Shown here: in pieces, positions 1-3,909 of the stretch
How the letters are laid out: each line of letters starts with the position of its first letter
Numbering within the stretch: position 1 is the first letter of the stretch
Source: Deltaproteobacteria bacterium
GTDB lineage: Bacteria > Desulfobacterota > Desulfobacteria > Desulfobacterales > ETH-SRB1
Reading direction: 5' to 3'
Assembly: GCA_003647525.1 (NCBI GenBank)
Contig: QMMZ01000154.1
Coordinates: 1-5,829 of the forward strand
DNA: 5,829 bases
Made by a program: the position numbers and the translations under genes
Notes under the pieces: generated by a model
The model's database searches: none
Told to the model about the DNA's origin: nothing
The model's input: the letters and a program-made list of their open reading frames with translations, nothing else

Positions 1-96
1 AAAACGAAACCTCACAAAATGGGCCTCCGGAATGGCCGCAATCTAGATAATATCCAGGAACTGCTGGCCCAGATTGAAGGCGAGGATTCCCGTTGA
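1..96 (+). CDS. C-terminal end of a probable VapB-type antitoxin (partial)
   Basis: The frame is open from the first base to a TGA at 94-96 and gives the last 31 residues of a small protein, ending in IQELLAQIEGEDSR. The tail is charged and looks helical. No DNA-binding domain is visible because the N-terminus lies outside the window. The call rests on position: the stop codon overlaps the TTG start of the PIN toxin that follows, the usual arrangement of an antitoxin-toxin operon. In such pairs the antitoxin binds the toxin through its C-terminal part and represses the shared promoter, which would lie off the left edge. The antitoxin family (ribbon-helix-helix, AbrB or other) cannot be told from this fragment. 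Confidence 0.6.
   Translation, partial: KTKPHKMGLRNGRNLDNIQELLAQIEGEDSR
78..85 (+). promoter_or_regulatory. Ribosome binding site for the PIN toxin
   Basis: AGGCGAGG lies inside the end of the antitoxin gene and is 7 bases from the TTG at 93. It supports TTG as the toxin start. No other start codon gives the conserved N-terminal LVDAN so close to the beginning of the protein. Confidence 0.5.
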
Positions 97-521
97 TTCT
101 CGTAGATGCCAATATTCTATTGTACGCAGAAGATTCTCTTCAGTCTCGTCACCAGCAAGCACGCGCATGGTGGGATGGCCATCTGTCCGGAACTGGAGTT
201 GTTTGCCTGTGCTGGACGGTTCTGTCCGCATTTATTCGCATAGGGACTAATCCAAGGGTCTTCGAGCGCCCGCTCTCTCTCGAACAAGCACTTGCTCGTG
301 TACAGAGCTGGTTGGATCAGCCCTGTACGAGAGTTGTTCGGCCGACCGAGCGACACTGGACTGTTTTCAAGCAGGTGCTCACGGATGGTCAGGCTGTCGC
401 CAATCTGGTGACAGACGCACATTTGGCAGCTCTTGCCATTGAACATGGCTGCGAGTTGGCCTCTACCGATTCTGATTTTGCTCGTTTCCCCAAACTGAAG
501 TGGAGGAACCCCCTCGCCTGA
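93..521 (+). CDS. vapC: VapC-type PIN-domain ribonuclease toxin
   Basis: A 142-residue PIN-domain protein, predicted to be the Mg2+-dependent RNase toxin of a type II toxin-antitoxin pair. Visible family features are LVDANILLYA at the N-terminus with metal-binding D5; IRIGTNPRVFERPLS at 48-62, followed by an A-x(6)-W-L helix; TDAHLAALAIEHG at 107-119 with D108; and STDSDFARFP at 124-133 with D126 and D128. Length and the TNPRVF segment match the family first defined in Mycobacterium tuberculosis (TIGR00028, PIN_142). The acidic residue that many VapC proteins carry in the second helix is not at its usual place: the segment reads CWTVLSAFIRI. This is common in that subfamily as I remember it. 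The start is TTG, overlapping the antitoxin stop (TTGA), which implies translational coupling. The gene looks intact. Its RNA target cannot be told from sequence. Confidence 0.9.
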   Translation: MILVDANILLYAEDSLQSRHQQARAWWDGHLSGTGVVCLCWTVLSAFIRIGTNPRVFERPLSLEQALARVQSWLDQPCTRVVRPTERHWTVFKQVLTDGQAVANLVTDAHLAALAIEHGCELASTDSDFARFPKLKWRNPLA

Positions 522-596
522 CCGATATAAACGAATCGGGTAGCTGAGAGTTTTTTTCCTCACCTCAATTATAGTATATGCTCACTTTTAAGAATA

Positions 597-614
597 TGTG
601 CCGTGCACGGCACA
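597..614. repeat. 18-bp perfect palindrome
   Basis: TGTGCCGTGCACGGCACA is its own reverse complement across all 18 bases, and the symmetry stops on both sides. It is GC-rich within AT-rich DNA, lies 75 bases after the toxin stop, and abuts the attC-like fold-back. It could be an operator for a dimeric regulator, a cruciform or hairpin, or part of a mobile repeat. No T-run follows it, so it is not a standard terminator. Confidence 0.75.
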
Positions 615-668
615 CAACAAGGCAAAGGCAGCCGACCGCATACAGGGGGCGGCTAATTTGCGCCGAAC
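612..668 (+). other. attC-like imperfect fold-back (possible degenerate integron recombination site)
   Basis: This 57-base segment has the layout of a short attC site. ACACAAC (612-618) sits where R'' (RYYYAAC) is expected and differs from it at one position. GCCGAAC (662-668) sits where R' (GTTRRRY) is expected but has GCC in place of GTT. Between them, GCAAA (622-626) pairs with TTTGC (657-661), then after an internal loop AGCCG (630-634) pairs with CGGCT (650-654), then a mismatch, CC/GG and a loop. The AGCCGAC...CGGCT core is typical of many attC sites. Its orientation fits a site at the 3' end of a cassette carrying the PIN toxin module. Loss of GTT would probably make it inactive. Chance or another fold-back element remains possible. 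No integrase or attI lies in the window. Confidence 0.4.
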
Positions 669-693
669 CGCGCAGTATTTTAATGTAAACATA

Positions 694-700
694 AAGTAGG
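694..700 (+). promoter_or_regulatory. Ribosome binding site choosing ATG 708
   Basis: AAGTAGG is 7 bases upstream of ATG 708 but only 1 base from the in-frame GTG at 702. The spacing favours ATG 708 as the start of the following gene. Confidence 0.5.
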
Positions 701-707
701 TGTGCAA

Positions 708-1127
708 ATGATTTGGATATTGAAAGTAGAATTACTATTTGGTGCGTACGCAGAAGAAGAATGGGAAGGAACAATCGAAATAGAGTCTTCATCGACATTA
801 GAAGATCTTCATTTTGCATTACAAGATATTCTAAATTTTGATAATGATCACATGTATGAATTTTATGTTTCAAGGACAGAAAGAAGTCGCGATCGAATTA
901 GGTACGATGACGAAAATGGACTTATATATGACTTAACATTAGAGAAGCTTTATCCATTGGGAAAAAATAGAAAACTATTCTATTTGTTTGATTATGGCGA
1001 TCACTGGCTATTTAAAGTAACCAAAAGTAGAAAAAAAGCTCAGGATCCTATACACGGCATAGAATATCCAAGATTAATTGAAGAGGTAGGTATAAAACCA
1101 GAGCAATATCCACCATGGGAAGAATAA
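708..1127 (+). CDS. pRiA4b ORF-3-like (PF07929) family protein
   Basis: A 139-residue protein of unknown molecular function. It begins MIWILKVELL, a beta strand typical of this family. Diagnostic segments follow: a helix-rich LEDLHFALQDILNF (31-44) leading into DNDHMYEF (45-52), then FYLFDYGDHWLFKV (91-104), matching the family's aromatic-DxGDxW motif, and a C-terminal IEYPRLIEEVGIKPEQYP that resembles the conserved ending. Known members occur on plasmids and mobile elements and are often annotated as IS1096 TnpR-like, but no recombinase activity is established and no catalytic residues are evident here. The gene is markedly more AT-rich than the toxin to its left, stands alone between two non-coding stretches, and follows the attC-like site, all consistent with an acquired cassette. 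An alternative GTG start at 702 adds only two residues. Confidence 0.8.
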   Translation: MIWILKVELLFGAYAEEEWEGTIEIESSSTLEDLHFALQDILNFDNDHMYEFYVSRTERSRDRIRYDDENGLIYDLTLEKLYPLGKNRKLFYLFDYGDHWLFKVTKSRKKAQDPIHGIEYPRLIEEVGIKPEQYPPWEE

Positions 1128-1332
1128 AAATATAAACACAACCACACGCCTATAGCGCTCAGATAAATTGAGACGTTTGTTTTCAGGGAGGACAAGGATA
1201 TTCCACTATTTTTTAAAAAAATAATACCCCGTCCTTAAACTTGAAAAAAATTGAACATTTTTCAAAGATCTCATCCTTTACCATCTTTTTGTAATTCTGC
1301 GATTAGATGTCAATATAAATTTCGAGAAACTA

Positions 1333-1388
1333 TAAACTAAACTCAAAAGCAACCTGTTGACAAACAGAGGCGACAGGCATTTAGTTTA
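1333..1388. repeat. 9-bp inverted repeat flanking the putative ClC promoter
   Basis: TAAACTAAA at 1333-1341 and TTTAGTTTA at 1380-1388 are exact reverse complements with 38 bases between them. The right arm covers the predicted -10 element and the left arm lies upstream of the -35. The layout would suit a repressor binding both sites, but an AT-rich 9-mer can pair by chance in a region like this. Confidence 0.4.
1357..1385 (+). promoter_or_regulatory. Candidate sigma70 promoter for the ClC gene
   Basis: A perfect -35 hexamer TTGACA (1357-1362) is followed after 17 bases by TTTAGT (1380-1385), which matches the -10 consensus at four of six positions. The predicted transcript would start near 1392, leaving a leader of about 60 bases before the ClC start. 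No other well-spaced promoter as good was seen in this spacer. Confidence 0.45.
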
Positions 1389-1451
1389 AGCTTGGCTAGG
1401 CGCTATGTGATAACCTGACTGGTATGGAGTATTTTTTGGTTTTATGACGTT

Positions 1452-3179
1452 TTGAAACGACAAAGTCTTGACAGTCTCTATTTTCTGGGTTTTTCGGTGG
1501 CCATTGGAATTATAGCTGCCATCGGAGCCCTCTTTTTTCGCAGCCTGATTGAAATTTTCCAGAATCTTTTCTGGGCTTCGGGATCCACTTTTCTTGAGAA
1601 GCTCATCAATTCCCCATGGTGGCTAAAAATCCTTGTTCCAGTGGCTGGCGGGCTAATTGCCGGACCTATTATTACCTTTTTGGTGCCGGAAGCAAAAGGA
1701 CCGGGGGTGCCGGAAGTTATCCTTTCCGTAGCAAGGCGGCAAAGCACCATCCGTCATCGTGTCACCTTCTTAAAATCCCTGGTAACCAGTCTTCTCATTG
1801 GTTGCGGAGCTTCCGTGGGACGGGAAGGCCCGATTGTTCAGATAGGAGCCTCGGTCGGCTCTTCCCTTGCCCAGGTGTTCCGGCTTTCTCCTGATCTTCG
1901 CCGTGTCTGCCTGGCATCAGGCGCAGCAGCAGGTATCGCCGCCACTTTCAATGCTCCTATTGCCGGTACATTCTTCGCAGTGGAAATCATTCTAATGGAC
2001 ATTGAAATTGCTTATATCAGCCACATTATTATTTCTTCAATCGTCGCTTCAGTGCTTTCCAGGATTTTCTGGGGAGAATTTCCGGCATTTATCGTTGCTC
2101 CATTTCAATTGACCCATTATTGGGAACTTAGTGTTTATCTTGCACTCGGGCTATTGGCCGGATTCGTTGCGATACTCTTTGTTAGTTTGACTTATGCCGT
2201 AGATAGTCTATTTTGCCGGTTGCGAATTACTGAGTGGATCAAACCGGCTATCGGCGGGTTGTTATTGGGACTCATCGCTCTCAAACTCCCTCATGTCATG
2301 GGCGTAGGTTATGAAACCGTCAATTCATCTCTTGCGGATTCTCTGGGCCTTAAGATGGCTGCCATGCTATTATTTGCCAAGTTTCTTGCCACCTCCCTCT
2401 CCATTGGTTCCGGAATGAGCGGTGGTATTTTTGCACCATCTTTGGTACTGGGAGCAACATTAGGTACCATAGTTGGCATCATAGCTAACCATCTGCTCCC
2501 AGATCTTGCATTAAGCCCCTGCCACTATGCCTTGGCCGGTATGGGCGCCGTGGTGGCCGGCACTACTCTGGCCCCAATTACAGCCGTTCTTACCATCTTT
2601 GAACTCACATATAATTACCAGATCGTTCTTCCCCTTATGGTGGCCTGTATTACCAGTGCAATTGTTGTAAAACTCTTATTCGGATATTCAGCTTACGAGA
2701 TGAAGCTTCTCAAACAGGGAATCAACATCCTGCGGGGGCATGATGTCGGAATTTTGAGGAACCTCCGCACCAGGGACTTTATGAGCAAAGAATTTGAAAT
2801 CTTACGCGACTCGACCCCTCTTTCAGCAATTGCGGATCAGGTCATTCAATCACCATATCCGCACTTTGTTGTATTAAATCAACGAGACGAACTTGCAGGG
2901 GTAGTCTCTTTAAGAGACCTTAGAGCATCTCTGGACAAGTTTGAGGAATTAAAAGGGATCGTTATTGCGGATGATATCATGACAAAAGAGGTAATCACTC
3001 TCTCTGTCGAAGACAACTTAGAGGTGGCCCTCCATCTGTTCGAAAGTCATCGGGTCTCTTTCGTGCCGATAACGGATTCCGCAAATCCTCAAAAGGTTAT
3101 AGGAATCTTAAAAAAGGATGACCTTCTTCGGGCTTATAAAGAAAGGGTCTTGAAAGACCGGATTCTTTCTTTGTCTTAG
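1452..3179 (+). CDS. ClC-family anion channel or anion/proton antiporter with two CBS domains
   Basis: A 575-residue inner-membrane protein. A ClC core spans about residues 10-425 and a cytoplasmic regulatory pair of CBS domains follows (about 438-494 and 503-567). ClC signatures are visible in order: KGPGVPEV (82-89), GREGPIVQIGAS (123-134) with gating glutamate E125, NAPIAGTFFAVE (167-178), and GGIFAPSLVLG (324-334). Three positions differ from E. coli ClcA: the selectivity serine of GSGIP is P84, the internal proton glutamate (E203 in ClcA) aligns with I179, and the central tyrosine (Y445) aligns with I424. Proline at the first site is linked to nitrate preference in plant AtCLCa. Isoleucine at the second is known from CLC-ck2, which still exchanges protons. 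Substrate and mechanism are therefore open. CBS pairs usually bind adenine nucleotides. The TTG start has no clear Shine-Dalgarno sequence; the only GGAG (1426-1429) is 22 bases away. Upstream in frame there is no ATG, GTG or TTG before the stop at 1416-1418, so the start is provisional. Confidence 0.92.
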   Translation: MKRQSLDSLYFLGFSVAIGIIAAIGALFFRSLIEIFQNLFWASGSTFLEKLINSPWWLKILVPVAGGLIAGPIITFLVPEAKGPGVPEVILSVARRQSTIRHRVTFLKSLVTSLLIGCGASVGREGPIVQIGASVGSSLAQVFRLSPDLRRVCLASGAAAGIAATFNAPIAGTFFAVEIILMDIEIAYISHIIISSIVASVLSRIFWGEFPAFIVAPFQLTHYWELSVYLALGLLAGFVAILFVSLTYAVDSLFCRLRITEWIKPAIGGLLLGLIALKLPHVMGVGYETVNSSLADSLGLKMAAMLLFAKFLATSLSIGSGMSGGIFAPSLVLGATLGTIVGIIANHLLPDLALSPCHYALAGMGAVVAGTTLAPITAVLTIFELTYNYQIVLPLMVACITSAIVVKLLFGYSAYEMKLLKQGINILRGHDVGILRNLRTRDFMSKEFEILRDSTPLSAIADQVIQSPYPHFVVLNQRDELAGVVSLRDLRASLDKFEELKGIVIADDIMTKEVITLSVEDNLEVALHLFESHRVSFVPITDSANPQKVIGILKKDDLLRAYKERVLKDRILSLS

Positions 3180-3181
3180 CC

Positions 3182-3340
3182 CGTAAAACAAATCTATCTG
3201 TTAGACTTGGCATATCCCAAAATTTCATAATCCGGAGCGTCTGGCCTGCCAATACTGGACCAGTGGGCCGCCTCAAAGCCCGATTGCTTCAGTACGGACA
3301 CCCACTTCGGGGAAAAATTCATGTCTATCAACAGCTTCAT
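3182..3340 (-). pseudogene. Truncated DUF5615 (PIN-like) toxin remnant
   Basis: Reading the minus strand from ATG at 3340, the protein begins MKLLIDMNFSPKWV and continues with GFEAAHWSSIG and APDYEILGYAKSNR. This is the N-terminal half of the DUF5615 PIN-like family, including the N-terminal acidic residue D6 of the LIDMN motif. A TAG at 3194-3196 stops it after 48 residues. Beyond the stop the same frame reads ICFT, matching the family's conserved VVFT that normally precedes the HDLDFG catalytic motif. Similarity then ends at 3182, only two bases past the ClC stop codon. The second acidic motif is therefore missing and the toxin should be inactive. The start overlaps the antitoxin remnant (ATGA), as in intact pairs. 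A fragment of this kind could only be functional as a short peptide, for which there is no evidence. Confidence 0.75.
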
Positions 3341-3426
3341 GCCGATGCCGAGACGAGTGGAACGTCGATTTCTTCGACACGCCATGCGGCGTAAGCGAGT
3401 GCCTCATTCAGGTATCGCTTAAGCTC
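3337..3426 (-). pseudogene. C-terminal fragment of a DUF433 antitoxin
   Basis: On the minus strand, ending with TGA at 3337-3339, the frame reads ELKRYLNEALAYAAWRVEE and then finishes IDVPLVSASA. This resembles the end of DUF433 antitoxins, whose last helix contains the LAYAA signature. The N-terminal part of DUF433 is absent. The frame stays open further upstream, to a TAA near 3525, but the added residues do not look like DUF433 and contain no usable start codon. The antitoxin therefore appears 5'-truncated. Its stop overlaps the ATG of the DUF5615 fragment, the normal gene order and coupling for this type of pair. Confidence 0.6.
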
Positions 3427-3616
3427 AACAATAGAATTTTTTTGATAAACCCCGATTCTGCTCAGTCTGAAGACAAAGTTGTATAAGAAGTTTTATGTTG
3501 TCTCTCGATATGATATTAACATCTTGATTTCCATGTATGTTTCCCTCTCCTTCTTGCTTTTTTTCGGATTTACTGATACATTATTTGCTAAAATCTGTAA
3601 ATACAACTAATTAAGC
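3427..3616. other. AT-rich non-coding spacer
   Basis: No gene is supported here. It is the presumed junction where the DUF433 N-terminus was lost. It has homopolymer runs (T7 at 3427-3433 and 3558-3564) and a weak promoter-like pair on the plus strand, TTGCTT at 3554-3559 and TACATT at 3577-3582, with 17 bases between. No terminal repeats or transposase fragment were seen. Confidence 0.4.
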
Positions 3617-3847
3617 ATGTTAGAATCTAACTGCGCGAAACATACATCCAACGATCTTACACTTATTGTAAAACTTCGATTATCGAATAGGGACGTAGAC
3701 TTAAGTGATTTATTCAAGCCTAAAATGTTCATGGCAGCCCATGATCAGCGGCACAGGAGAATTGAAACTCTGACATTCTTATCCAAACGTGGTGTCGACA
3801 TAAACAACGAGACTGCTTAAGGGAACCAGGCCTTACTATCCGCAAGC
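3617..3847 (+). pseudogene. Decayed ankyrin-repeat gene fragment
   Basis: The frame from ATG 3617 gives 67 residues to a TAA at 3818-3820. Residues 16-31 (LIVKLRLSNRDVDLSD) resemble the second helix and turn of an ankyrin repeat, and residues 39-63 (MAAHDQRHRRIETLTFLSK, then RGVDIN) resemble a second repeat, with the expected AA...IxxLxxLxxxGxDIN spacing. The stop falls exactly where the loop position before the GNTPLHLAA motif is expected: after it the same frame reads GNQALLSAS, giving the correct ankyrin register. After about 3847 the similarity ends. No Shine-Dalgarno sequence precedes the ATG, and the frame upstream is closed by TAA at 3608-3610. I read this as a relic of a longer ankyrin protein. 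It could also be a chance match in a non-coding spacer. Confidence 0.45.
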
Positions 3848-3894
3848 TATACTTTCACATTCATTAAAAAAATCCTGATCCCTGAACCGTTTTT

Positions 3895-3901
3895 AAAGGA
3901 G
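3895..3901 (+). promoter_or_regulatory. Strong ribosome binding site for the M16 peptidase
   Basis: AAAGGAG is 8 bases before ATG 3910, close to ideal, and fixes the start of the peptidase gene. A TATACT (3848-3853) upstream could be a -10 element but has no recognisable -35 partner. Confidence 0.7.
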
Positions 3902-3909
3902 TTCATCTT

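Larger units (their letters stand above)
1128..1451. other. AT-rich intergenic region with several inverted repeats
   Basis: No gene is supported in these 324 bases. Visible elements are a small stem CTCA/TGAG (1158-1161/1169-1172); a symmetric T6A6 run (1209-1220); an 8-bp inverted repeat TTGAAAAA/TTTTTCAA with a 9-base loop (1241-1248/1258-1265); and, closer to the ClC gene, a promoter-like sequence overlapped by a 9-bp inverted repeat (listed separately). None of the stems is a convincing intrinsic terminator, because the stems are AT-rich or lack a following T-run. Confidence 0.6.

Noticed and set aside
522..557. Possible intrinsic terminator after the PIN toxin (CCGAT/ATCGG stem, later T7 run)
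   Set aside because: The stem has only 5 base pairs with an 8-base loop, and the T-run begins 11 bases after it, too far for a standard terminator.
117..563. 148-residue open frame on the minus strand
   Set aside because: It lies opposite the PIN toxin, which has clear family motifs; the antisense translation shows no family resemblance.
565..873. 102-residue minus-strand open frame
   Set aside because: It overlaps the palindrome region and the PF07929 gene in antisense, and its hydrophobic stretches look like an AT-rich artefact.
1136..1181. Second attC site after the PF07929 gene
   Set aside because: ACACAAC and a GTT are present, but GTTTGTT does not fit GTTRRRY, and the arms between form only a 4-bp stem without the L'/L'' layout.
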